Positions 43,161-51,448 of a DNA stretch of 64,000 nucleotides are shown here, one piece after another (the first letter of the stretch is position 1; each line of letters starts with the position of its first letter). The stretch spans positions 248,001-312,000 of the forward strand of contig NZ_JAKWBF010000001.1 of the NCBI RefSeq assembly GCF_022513585.1. Reading direction: 5' to 3'. Under the pieces are notes generated by a model, which was not told the DNA's origin, did not search any database, and saw only the letters and a list, made by a program, of their open reading frames with translations. The position numbers were made by a program, and so were the translations under genes. This DNA comes from Gordonia gummivorans. GTDB taxonomy: Bacteria; Actinomycetota; Actinomycetes; Mycobacteriales; Mycobacteriaceae.

Positions 43161-43861
43161 AGCTTCTCCTCCGAGGCCTGCACGAAGACCACTCCATGGC
43201 CGGTGCACTCCAATTGCATTGCCTCACCACCGGTTCGGCCGACGTTGCGCCAGCTGACCATCGACTTCAGGTTGGTGTTGATCTGCCCCGCCGACGCGAC
43301 AAAGGCCTGCGGGTCGACGATGACCGGCTTGTCCGGCGTGACCTGAAGATCGAAGACTCCGCCATGTCCGAGAATCACCGCCGAGCCGCCACCGGAGAGT
43401 TGGGTGGTGAACATGCCTTGGCCGGTGACCACTCCGGCCGCGGCCGAACGCAGCGAGCCGAGCAGGCCGCCGCCCCCGCCTCCGCCACCGCCGCCCGAGG
43501 AGGCGACCGACACCACCGATGCCTGCATGTTGGCGGCGTAGACGAGCAGTCGCGATGCCTCGACGCGCATCATTCCGCCGACCGCCCCGACGTCGACGAT
43601 CTGCACTTCGATGCCACGGAAGCCGTAGTGCACCTTGCCATTTCCCTGCGCGATCATCGTCGACTCGTGTTCGCCGGCCAGCGCGCGGCCGGCCATCGCC
43701 CCAAACCCTCCGCCAAATCCGCCGCCCCCGGCGCCGGCGATCTGGTGAGGCTGGAACAGGACGTTTCCGGTGTAGTAGAGCATGGCGCCCTTGCGGGCGA
43801 CCACCGGCCCGGTCTGGCCGATGTCGACCGAGACGACCTTGCTGTTGACCTTGGTGAACAC
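43157..43861 (-). CDS. AIM24-family protein, second of three
   Basis: A 234-residue AIM24 protein with Gly-rich loops (GAGGGGFGGGFGAMAG; SSGGGGGGGGGGLLGSLRSA). The family core is seen in GPVVARKGAMLYYTGNVLFQ, GMFTTQLSGGGSAVILGHGG and GGEAMQLECTGHGVVFVQAS. The GTG at 43861 is preceded by GGAG at five bases; it begins 8 bases after the stop of the first AIM24 gene. Coupled to the third by a GTGA overlap. The poly-Gly loops are not shared by its neighbours. Confidence 0.85.
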   Translation of the reverse strand: MFTKVNSKVVSVDIGQTGPVVARKGAMLYYTGNVLFQPHQIAGAGGGGFGGGFGAMAGRALAGEHESTMIAQGNGKVHYGFRGIEVQIVDVGAVGGMMRVEASRLLVYAANMQASVVSVASSGGGGGGGGGGLLGSLRSAAAGVVTGQGMFTTQLSGGGSAVILGHGGVFDLQVTPDKPVIVDPQAFVASAGQINTNLKSMVSWRNVGRTGGEAMQLECTGHGVVFVQASEEKL

Positions 43862-43869
43862 TGCTACTC

Positions 43870-44490
43870 CTACCGCTCCGCGGGCTGGATGGAGACGACG
43901 CCGGTACCGTCCCAGCGCAGCGAGAACGCCTCGCCGGCGTCCTGCCCGATGACGGTGCGCCACGAGACGTCGGTGACGAAGGACTGGTTGAGGTTGCCGC
44001 GCGCACAGACGAACGCGTCTGGGTCGACCACGAGCGGGTACTGGGGCGACACCTCGAGGTGGATCAGCGGGCCGCCCCGCGACAGCAGTGCGATCTGGCC
44101 GTGTCCGGTCACCGTCGTGGTGAACAGACCCTGCCCCGACGATGCGCCGCGCAGGCCGGCGAAGGTGATGTTGGTGTTGAGGTTGCCGTTCAGCACCATC
44201 AGCTGTTCGGATTCGACCTGCAGGGTGTCACCTGTCATCTCGATGATGGTGGCCTCGGCCGCGTCGTGCGCGAAGTACACGACGCCGTGCCCGGCACACT
44301 CCATCAACGACAGCGCCTCGCCGGTCGCGCGCTGCTTGAGACCGGCCATCACACCGGCCCCGCCGCCGAAGCCGGCGGACTTGAAATTGACCTGACCTTC
44401 GTAGGCCACCATCGATCCACTCAGCGCGCGCACGGCGGTGTTGTTGAGTCTGGCCTCGATGACCCTCTTGGAGCGTTGGACTAGCTGCAC
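43870..44490 (-). CDS. AIM24-family protein, first of three
   Basis: A 206-residue AIM24 protein, the most compact of the three. RALSGSMVAYEGQVNFKSAG, LMECAGHGVVYFAHDAAEAT, GQGLFTTTVTGHGQIALLSR and GEAFSLRWDGTGVVSIQPAE define the fold. The GTG at 44490 (VQLVQRSKRVIEARLNNTAV) is preceded by AGAGGTGAC; the longer open frame extending to 45093 is antisense to the coiled-coil gene. Heads the AIM24 operon, divergent from 44606. Confidence 0.85.
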   Translation of the reverse strand: MQLVQRSKRVIEARLNNTAVRALSGSMVAYEGQVNFKSAGFGGGAGVMAGLKQRATGEALSLMECAGHGVVYFAHDAAEATIIEMTGDTLQVESEQLMVLNGNLNTNITFAGLRGASSGQGLFTTTVTGHGQIALLSRGGPLIHLEVSPQYPLVVDPDAFVCARGNLNQSFVTDVSWRTVIGQDAGEAFSLRWDGTGVVSIQPAER

Positions 44491-44593
44491 GTCACCTCTA
44501 CCTCGATCCTCCCGGTCGACGCGACCGACCTCGTCGGCACGCGGGCGCATCGACGGTGGTCGGCGCCTGGGTGTCGGGTTGAAAGTTACTCGA

Positions 44594-44599
44594 TAGCAT
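44594..44599 (+). promoter_or_regulatory. -10 element TAGCAT of the Ter biosynthetic operon
   Basis: TAGCAT, six bases, then the GTG at 44606. No ribosome site. Suggests a leaderless transcript for the six-gene operon 44606-51440. Confidence 0.45.
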
Positions 44600-44605
44600 C
44601 GGCTC

Positions 44606-45799
44606 GTGCCCAGAAACTTTGCCCGCCGCTGGTTTGGCGGAGGTAGCCGCCCTGCGGTGGACTCCAGCGGGTACATCGAACAGATGACCTCGGAGTTTCT
44701 GGCGTCCGATCGGATCGTCGGGGAGATCGACACCGCGGTGTCGGCGGCCGCCGAACTCGACCCCCGATCGTCGTTGCGCGCACAGTGGGTCGCGATCCGC
44801 GAGCGGCACTCGGCCATCACCGCCGAGTACCTGCGTCTGACGGGCAACGCGGACGATCGATTCCGTCCGCAACCATCGGAGGTGCAGGCTTGCACCGAAG
44901 CGCTCGGACGCATCAACGAGGAGATGACCCGTTTCGGGCACGACCATGACGCCGAACTGACACGCGCCCGAGGCGCCCTTCGGCAAGATGCCGTGCTGCG
45001 CAATGACGCGCGGGTGGCCACGACCCGCGCCGTGAACGCGCTCGAACAGACCGATCCCCGACTGGCCCGACTGACGTCGGTCGTGCGAGTCACCGACGAC
45101 CTGGCGGCCGCGGATGCCGCCTTCGCCCAGGCGTCGGGGCTGGCCGGGCGACGGCAGGCCGCGCGTGCGGTGATCGCCGCGGCGGCCCGGGTGGAACAGG
45201 TCCTCGGCGAGGCCGCCGGCTACGCCGACCGCGCGCAGGTCGTCATTCGATCGGTGGAGACGTTGCGCAGCGCGATTTCGACGCGCCGCGAACAGGTGCA
45301 GCCGACACTCTCGACCTTGCGTCGCGAGTTCAGTGCCGAGTGCTCGACCGACCTCGAAGGAAATGACGCGACCATCACCGCCGCGCTGGGTCGCGCGGAC
45401 AACGCCCTGGCCACAGCCCGCGGCCACCTCACCGACGCCCCGGATCTGGCCGTATCGGAAGCCGAAGCCGCCCGGGAGCAATTGTCCTTGGCCGACGATG
45501 CGGTCGATGCCGTCCTCGACCGCCTGCGCCTGCTGCGCGGCGTGCGCGACGATCCGTCCGCGGTTCGACGCCGGGTAAGCTTCAGGTTACGAGATGCCCA
45601 ACAGTTCGCAATCAATCACGGCCTGGTTGACGAATGGGGTTCGGTGCTCGATGCTCAGGCCGACCGGATCGAACGAGCCGGCGGGGCGCTCGAACGAATC
45701 CATCCCGACTACTGGGCCTACCTCACCCAGTTGGAGGCCGTCGACCGACGGATTTCGGAGATCGTCGACCGAATGAGAGGACAGGTGGCAGCACGATGA
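44606..45799 (+). CDS. Coiled-coil protein, first gene of the Ter biosynthetic operon
   Basis: A 397-residue helical protein without membrane segments. Long heptad-like stretches (RVEQVLGEAAGYADRAQVVI, VETLRSAISTRREQVQPTLS, LSLADDAVDAVLDRLRLLRG) make coiled coil most likely, reminiscent of PspA- or TelA-like proteins that accompany Ter genes, but I cannot assign it to either. N-terminus MPRNFARRWFGGGSRPAVDS is basic and aromatic and could touch the membrane. Its stop overlaps the next start (ATGA). Confidence 0.7.
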   Translation: MPRNFARRWFGGGSRPAVDSSGYIEQMTSEFLASDRIVGEIDTAVSAAAELDPRSSLRAQWVAIRERHSAITAEYLRLTGNADDRFRPQPSEVQACTEALGRINEEMTRFGHDHDAELTRARGALRQDAVLRNDARVATTRAVNALEQTDPRLARLTSVVRVTDDLAAADAAFAQASGLAGRRQAARAVIAAAARVEQVLGEAAGYADRAQVVIRSVETLRSAISTRREQVQPTLSTLRREFSAECSTDLEGNDATITAALGRADNALATARGHLTDAPDLAVSEAEAAREQLSLADDAVDAVLDRLRLLRGVRDDPSAVRRRVSFRLRDAQQFAINHGLVDEWGSVLDAQADRIERAGGALERIHPDYWAYLTQLEAVDRRISEIVDRMRGQVAAR

Positions 45800-47001
45800 C
45801 CACCACCGCGGCCGCGGGTGGCGCGGCCGGGGTCGCCGGTGTCGGGGTGCAACACTTCCGCCACATCGACGCGACCGTCGCCGACCAGTTGTTCTGCGTG
45901 CATCCCGAACGCATCCCGCTCGACGCGCCCCGCACCCGGCTCGCCCTCGCCCTCGGCGCGACCCTCTATGTCCCGGGTACCCGGCCGGGACTGGCGGACG
46001 CCATAACTCGACGCCATGCCGAGGGCGTGACGTCGATGGTGATCGACCTCGAGGACGCCGTCGCCGACGACGACGAACGGGTCGCCATCGAGTCTGCGGT
46101 GGATGCGTTGCGAACCCTCGCCGATACGCCGGTGTCCTCGATGCTGCTGTTCGTCCGCACCCGTCGGGTCGAGCAGATCCGTTCCATCACAACGGCATTG
46201 GGATCGTGTCCGGCGCTGAACGGATTCGTCCTGCCCAAGTTCGGGACGTCAACCGGGCGAGCCGACCTCGAGGCCATCCGCGACGCTTCGGTGGCGACCG
46301 GATCGCGCTTGTTCGCGATGCCCGTCCTCGAGTCGCCCGCACTCGTCCACCGGGAGACGCGTGACGATCAGCTCACCGATATCGCGGCCCTCCTCGACGA
46401 GTTCCGCGAACATGTTCTCGCCGTGCGGATCGGCGCCACCGACATCTGCGGGTTGTTCGGCATCCGACGCGACCGGGACCTCACCATCTACGACGTCCGC
46501 GTCGCCGCCGACCTCATCGCCGCCGTTGTCAACCGGTTGGGTCGTCGCGACGCGACCGGCCACATCGTGACCGGTCCGGTCTGGGAGTACTTCGCCGACC
46601 ACGAACGTCTCTTTCGTCCGACGTTGCGCCAGACCCCCTTTCGCGAACACGACGCGGTGATGTTCCGCCAGCAGCTGGTGAGCCGCGACATCGACGGCCT
46701 GCTGCGCGAGATCGCGCTCGACCGCGCGAACGGCATCCATGGCAAGACCGTCATCCATCCCGCACACGTGGCGCCCGTGCACGCATTGTCGGCGGTGACC
46801 CACGAGGAGTATCAGGATGCCGTCGACATCCTCGCGCAGGAGACCGGCGGGGTACGTGCGTCGTCGTATCACAACAAGATGAATGAGATGAAGCCGCACC
46901 GCAATTGGGCGCATCTGGTGATGGATCGGGCCGCCGTGTTCGGGGTGACCAGGCAGGGTGTCGACTTCGTCGATCTGCTGACGGCGCTGGTGCCGGGATG
47001 A
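45796..47001 (+). CDS. HpcH/HpaI (CitE-like) lyase of the Ter module
   Basis: A 401-residue TIM-barrel C-C lyase of the CitE/HpcH type. MVIDLEDAVADDDER (83 onward) holds the metal/carboxylate LEDAV motif, FAMPVLESPALV the second acidic site and VRIGATDICGLFG and GKTVIHPAHVAPVHAL the end of the barrel. In Ter systems this lyase family sits with PRTases and a HAD enzyme in a predicted pathway for a nucleoside-like metabolite. ATGA overlaps join it to genes on both sides. Confidence 0.88.
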   Translation: MTTTAAAGGAAGVAGVGVQHFRHIDATVADQLFCVHPERIPLDAPRTRLALALGATLYVPGTRPGLADAITRRHAEGVTSMVIDLEDAVADDDERVAIESAVDALRTLADTPVSSMLLFVRTRRVEQIRSITTALGSCPALNGFVLPKFGTSTGRADLEAIRDASVATGSRLFAMPVLESPALVHRETRDDQLTDIAALLDEFREHVLAVRIGATDICGLFGIRRDRDLTIYDVRVAADLIAAVVNRLGRRDATGHIVTGPVWEYFADHERLFRPTLRQTPFREHDAVMFRQQLVSRDIDGLLREIALDRANGIHGKTVIHPAHVAPVHALSAVTHEEYQDAVDILAQETGGVRASSYHNKMNEMKPHRNWAHLVMDRAAVFGVTRQGVDFVDLLTALVPG

Positions 47002-48266
47002 CACAAACCGTTCCTTCCTGGGTGACAGGTACTTTCGGTGCCGAAGTGATCGGGGTGGCGGATGCCACCACCGGCCGCTCGGTCAACGATCTCGTTGTAC
47101 TGGGGTTGCGGCGCAACCGGCGACGCGCGCATCTGCTGGTCTCGACGGTGCTGGGCAAGCACATCCCGATCCCGCCAAGCGTGGTGCGCGGCGCCGCCGA
47201 CGATCTGGGCGACGTCGTCCTCGGTGTGCTGGGTCCGGATCTCGCGCGGTCCGCCACGGTGGTCGGATTCGCCGAGACGGCAACGGGTTTGGGTCATTGC
47301 GTGGCTGAGCGAATTTCTGCTGCCACCTACCTGCATTCGACGCGGCGGTCGCGCCCCGGGGCGCAGGTGCACGGGACATTCGAGGAGGGCCACTCCCACG
47401 CCACCACACACCTGTTGCAACCGAGTTCGCCGGATCTGATCGCCGGTCCTGGGCCGCTGGTCCTCGTCGATGACGAGATCTCCACCGGTAAGACGGCGAT
47501 CGAGGCCATCGCTGCGCTGCATCGTTTCGCGCCACGATCGCACTATGTGGTCGCCGCGCTGGTGGACATGCGCGACGCCGATCATGTAGCGGCCGCCGAT
47601 CGTGCCGCGACCGAGCTCAGCGTGCGCATCGAGTTCGTGTCCCTGGCGACGGGCCGGGTCACGTTGCCGGACAACCTGATCGACGAGGTCTGTAACTTGC
47701 CACCGGCGAGACTCAATCCGGTGTCGCCGACGCGCGGTACTGTGACAGAGACGCATGCCGAGTGGCCGGACGACGTTCCCGACGGTGGACGGCACGGCTA
47801 CCTCGCCACCGACGCCACCGCGTTTCATCGCGCCGCCGACGACGTGGCGGCTGCGGTCCGCGAGAGACTCGACCCGAGCACACCGCTCGTCGTGATCGGC
47901 CACGAAGAGTTCATGTACCTGCCGCTGTGCATCGCCGAACGCCTCGAGAGCGCGGGCCTCGACGTTCGGTACCAGACCACCACGCGTTCGCCGGCGCATG
48001 TCCGCGACGTCGACGGCTATCCGCTGCGACGTGGATTCGAGTTCGCCGCACCGGAATTCGACCCGGATGCGCGGCGCTACGTGTACAACGTCAGCGCCTC
48101 GCCCGCGCAAGTACTGTTTGTCGCCGATACCCCGGCGGATTCCGCGGAGCTACGCGAGCCCGGCGGCCTGCTCGATGTGCTCACCACCGCCGGGCACGAT
48201 GTGATGGTGCTGGTGGTGCCCGAGACCGTACAGTCCGTGATCGCCAAAGCACGAGGTGCCCGATGA
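46998..48266 (+). CDS. Phosphoribosyltransferase with C-terminal TRSP domain
   Basis: A 422-residue two-domain protein. The PRTase domain has a clear PRPP loop, PLVLVDDEISTGKTAIEA (residues 153-170), and GFAETATGLGH and EEGHSHATTHLL typical of the Ter-linked PRTase_2 type. From about 290 the TRSP domain follows (FAAPEFDPDARRYVYNVSAS, VLFVADTPADSAELREPGGL). It probably links a base-like precursor to ribose phosphate. Overlaps both neighbours by ATGA. Confidence 0.87.
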   Translation: MTQTVPSWVTGTFGAEVIGVADATTGRSVNDLVVLGLRRNRRRAHLLVSTVLGKHIPIPPSVVRGAADDLGDVVLGVLGPDLARSATVVGFAETATGLGHCVAERISAATYLHSTRRSRPGAQVHGTFEEGHSHATTHLLQPSSPDLIAGPGPLVLVDDEISTGKTAIEAIAALHRFAPRSHYVVAALVDMRDADHVAAADRAATELSVRIEFVSLATGRVTLPDNLIDEVCNLPPARLNPVSPTRGTVTETHAEWPDDVPDGGRHGYLATDATAFHRAADDVAAAVRERLDPSTPLVVIGHEEFMYLPLCIAERLESAGLDVRYQTTTRSPAHVRDVDGYPLRRGFEFAAPEFDPDARRYVYNVSASPAQVLFVADTPADSAELREPGGLLDVLTTAGHDVMVLVVPETVQSVIAKARGAR

Positions 48267-49393
48267 CCGGAACGACGACCGCTCGTGCATCGGGGCTGCG
48301 CGGCCCCGACTTCGGCTCCTACCGTCCCGACGAGGTGACCTGGCTGCTCAAGGACTTGTCGGACATCGCCCTCGAGGGCGCTATCGAGGAGCGTGAGCGG
48401 CGAATCCAGTCCGGTGCCGCCCATTACGCCGAATCGCTACCCATCGAGTATCAACCGGGCGAGGAGTATCAGCGGCTTTTCCACACGACCCTGGCGGCGT
48501 CGGCTCAGCGCCTTGCCGAGGCCGTCGGTGTGGTGGCGGAACTGATTCTGGCCGAGCGTCATTCACGTCCGACGCTGGTCTCACTGGCTCGGGCCGGCAC
48601 TCCCGTCGGCGTGCTGATCCGACGCTGGATCGAATTCGCCCATGGTATTTCCTCGCCGCACTACGCGGTGTCGATCGTCCGTGGTCGCGGGATCGACACC
48701 AATGCCCTGCGGCACATCGTTTCCGACCATGATCCGGAGTCGGTGGCGTTCATCGACGGATGGACCGGCAAGGGTGCCATCCAGCGTGAACTCACCGTCG
48801 CCCTGCGGGAATTCGAGCAGGCCGGCGGTCCCGCGCTCAACGACGAGCTGGCGGTACTCGCCGACACCGGACACTGCACTGCGACCTACGGCACCCGCGA
48901 CGACTTCCTGATTGCGTCGGCCTGCCTGAATTCGACGGTCTCGGGCCTTGTTTCGCGCACGGTGCTCAATCGCGACCACATCGGTCCCGACGACTACCAC
49001 GGCGCCAAGTTCTATCGCGAACTCGCCCCGTTCGACGTCTCCGGCGTCCTCCTCGACACCATCAGTGCGCAGTTCTCGGCGGTCGCGCAGCGAGTGCCTG
49101 AGCGCGTACAAGAGATCGTCGCATCGGATCGGACGCCAACCTGGGCGGGATGGCAGGCGGTGGAACAGATCCAGGAGTCGTACGGCTTGTCGTCGATCAA
49201 CTTCGTCAAACCGGGCATCGGGGAGACCACCCGAGTCCTTTTGCGTCGCATCCCCTGGCGTGTGCTGGTGAACGATGCGGAGCAACCCGATCATGCGCAC
49301 ATTCGTCTATTGGCAGCCGAACGTGGAGTCCCGATCGAGGTCGTCGACGGGCTGGCCTACTCGTGCGTCGGCATCATCAAGGAGGGCGCGTGA
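48263..49393 (+). CDS. StiP/PRTase_1-type protein with PELOTA domain
   Basis: A 376-residue protein of the StiP family, first named as a cysteine protease but structurally PRTase-like. SLARAGTPVGVLIRRWIE and the loop VAFIDGWTGKGAIQREL (161-177) resemble a PRPP site, and LADTGHCTATYGTRDDFLI lies nearby. The last 70 residues (SINFVKPGIGETTRVLLRRI, HIRLLAAERGVPIEVVDGLA) fit a PELOTA/L7Ae-like RNA-binding domain. Third gene of the biosynthetic module; its stop overlaps the next GTG. Confidence 0.87.
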   Translation: MTGTTTARASGLRGPDFGSYRPDEVTWLLKDLSDIALEGAIEERERRIQSGAAHYAESLPIEYQPGEEYQRLFHTTLAASAQRLAEAVGVVAELILAERHSRPTLVSLARAGTPVGVLIRRWIEFAHGISSPHYAVSIVRGRGIDTNALRHIVSDHDPESVAFIDGWTGKGAIQRELTVALREFEQAGGPALNDELAVLADTGHCTATYGTRDDFLIASACLNSTVSGLVSRTVLNRDHIGPDDYHGAKFYRELAPFDVSGVLLDTISAQFSAVAQRVPERVQEIVASDRTPTWAGWQAVEQIQESYGLSSINFVKPGIGETTRVLLRRIPWRVLVNDAEQPDHAHIRLLAAERGVPIEVVDGLAYSCVGIIKEGA

Positions 49394-50280
49394 TCGCCGG
49401 GCCGGCACGGGTTCTCGTCGCGACGGACCTCGACCGAACGATGATCTACTCACGCTCGGCGATGGGTGCCGAACAGTTCGCGACGCTGGCGCCGAAGTGT
49501 GTGGAGATCTACCAGGAGGCACCGATTTCCTACATGACGGCCCACAGTCAAGAGCTGTTGGCCCGCCTTGCTGCCGCGGTGCCGGTGGTGCCGGTCACCA
49601 CCCGAACCCAGGCCCAGTTCGATCGAGTCACGCTGCCGGGCAGCCCTTTCCCGTACGCCGTGGTCTCCAACGGCGGCCGCATCCTGGTCGACGGCACCGA
49701 CGACGCCGCGTGGCGCGCGAGTATCGATGACGCCGTGCGTTCCAGCGCAGCCGATCTCGACACCGTCGTCGCCGAGTTGAAGCGCCGCACCGACGACTCC
49801 TGGGTGAAGTCGCTACGCATCGCCGACGACCTGTTCTGCTACCTGGTCGTCGACCTCGACGCTCAGCCCGCCGATTTCCTCGCAGACTGGACGCAGTGGT
49901 GCGGCCGTCACGGGTGGACCGTGTCGCAGCAGGGCCGCAAGATCTACGCGACACCCGGGTGCGTGACCAAATCGTCAGCCATCGGCGAAGTACGGCGCCG
50001 CCTCGTCGACTCCGGCCGAATCACCGCCGACGCCCCGCTCATCTCGGCCGGCGACGGCTGGCTCGACGCCGACCTGCTCGAAGCCTCCGACGCGGCCATC
50101 CGGCCCAGCCACGGCGAGCTGGAGAACCTCGGGTGGAACCGCGCCCACGTCGCCGTGACCGAGCACTCGGGAGCGCTTGCCGGCGAAGAGATCCTGACCT
50201 GGTTCTGCGACTATGTACGCTCGGTCAGCCCCGACGACATCAACCAGGACGCCGTCAATGAGTTGGAGGCCACCCCATGA
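49390..50280 (+). CDS. HAD-family phosphatase of the Ter module
   Basis: A 296-residue HAD hydrolase. The nucleophile motif is VLVATDLDRTMIY (Asp13, Asp15), motif II is VVPVTTRTQAQFDRV, and motif IV LISAGDGWLDADLLEASD. The cap region includes WVKSLRIADDLFCYLVVDLD. It would remove phosphate from the pathway product. The GTG at 49390 follows GGAGGG and overlaps the StiP stop; its own stop overlaps the TerD gene by ATGA. Confidence 0.88.
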   Translation: MIAGPARVLVATDLDRTMIYSRSAMGAEQFATLAPKCVEIYQEAPISYMTAHSQELLARLAAAVPVVPVTTRTQAQFDRVTLPGSPFPYAVVSNGGRILVDGTDDAAWRASIDDAVRSSAADLDTVVAELKRRTDDSWVKSLRIADDLFCYLVVDLDAQPADFLADWTQWCGRHGWTVSQQGRKIYATPGCVTKSSAIGEVRRRLVDSGRITADAPLISAGDGWLDADLLEASDAAIRPSHGELENLGWNRAHVAVTEHSGALAGEEILTWFCDYVRSVSPDDINQDAVNELEATP

Positions 50281-51440
50281 CCGCTCTGAGCAAGGGGCAG
50301 AACGCGCCTCTGCCCACCGCCGACCTGACGATCACGGTCGACGTGGGTGCCGCCGCGGATCTTTCGGCCCTGCTGGTCACCGACCGCGGCCTGGTGCGCT
50401 CCGACGCCGACTTCGTCTTCTACAACCAGCCCGTTGGCCCCGGGGTGAGACTCGAGACCGCGTCGGGCCGGCCTCGCCTGGTCATCGCCACCGGCGCGAT
50501 CCCCGCCGACATCGATGCCGTCCGCGCGGTCGTCACCCTCGACGACCCGTCGTCGAATTTCGGGCGCAGCGCTCCGCCGGTCGCGCGGGTTGGCGACGCG
50601 TCTGGCCGGGAGCACTACGACTTCGTGATCGGCGGTCTGACAACGGAATCCGTGGTCATCACCGTCGAACTCTATCGTCGTGGGAGTGACTGGAAGGTTC
50701 GTGCGGTCGGGCAGGGCTATGCCGGAGGGTTCGCCGATCTCGTCCGCGACCACGGCGTCAGCGTCGACGATCAGCCCGCTGCCCCGACACCGCCACCCGC
50801 ACCGCCCGCGTACACACCACCACAGCCGCCGCCCCCGGCACCCGAGATAAATCTGACCAAGTCGCGTCCGGTCAACCTGTCCAAGGGCCAGAAGGTGACG
50901 CTGCGCAAGGACGGCGGAGTTGCCCTGACCGCCATCCGCATGGGTCTCGGCTGGGATCCCGTGCCGCCGCCGGGTGGCCTCCGCAAGCGGGGCAGTGCGA
51001 TCGACCTTGACGCGTCCGTGCTGATGTTCTCGGCGGGCCGGTGCGTCGACACCGTGTACTACGGACGGCTGAACTCGAAAGACAAGTCGATCCACCACTC
51101 CGGCGACAACCTGACCGGCGAGGGTGAAGGCGACGACGAGGTGATCAGCGTGTCACTGCCCGCGGTGGCACCGTCGGTGGACAATCTGGTCTTCATCGTC
51201 ACCTCCTATCGCGGACAGACCTTCGAGGAGGTCCAGAACGCGTACTGCCGCCTCATCGACGACACCAACAACGCGGAACTGGCCCGCTTCACCCTCGCCG
51301 GTGGTATGCCGTTCACCGGTGTGGTGATGGCGGTGATCAATCGTGAAGGCCCGCAATGGAAGCTGCGCGCGATCGGTGACGGGTTCCAAGCCCGGACACC
51401 GAAGAAGGCCGAGAAGCTGGTCGACCGCTACCTCGCCTGA
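50277..51440 (+). CDS. Double-TerD-domain protein
   Basis: A 387-residue protein with two TerD domains joined by a Pro-rich linker (residues about 165-190, APTPPPAPPAYTPPQPPPPA). The second domain is canonical ([53 protein letters not shown]). The first is degenerate: it keeps [20 protein letters not shown] but lacks the [12 protein letters not shown] calcium motif, so it may be structural only. Last gene of the operon, with the biosynthetic genes coupled upstream. Confidence 0.92.
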   Translation: MTALSKGQNAPLPTADLTITVDVGAAADLSALLVTDRGLVRSDADFVFYNQPVGPGVRLETASGRPRLVIATGAIPADIDAVRAVVTLDDPSSNFGRSAPPVARVGDASGREHYDFVIGGLTTESVVITVELYRRGSDWKVRAVGQGYAGGFADLVRDHGVSVDDQPAAPTPPPAPPAYTPPQPPPPAPEINLTKSRPVNLSKGQKVTLRKDGGVALTAIRMGLGWDPVPPPGGLRKRGSAIDLDASVLMFSAGRCVDTVYYGRLNSKDKSIHHSGDNLTGEGEGDDEVISVSLPAVAPSVDNLVFIVTSYRGQTFEEVQNAYCRLIDDTNNAELARFTLAGGMPFTGVVMAVINREGPQWKLRAIGDGFQARTPKKAEKLVDRYLA

Positions 51441-51448
51441 TCGGGCAA

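Noticed and set aside
43870..45093. 407-residue version of the first AIM24 protein
   Set aside because: The extra 200 residues are antisense to the coiled-coil gene; the AIM24 domain and a ribosome site start at 44490.
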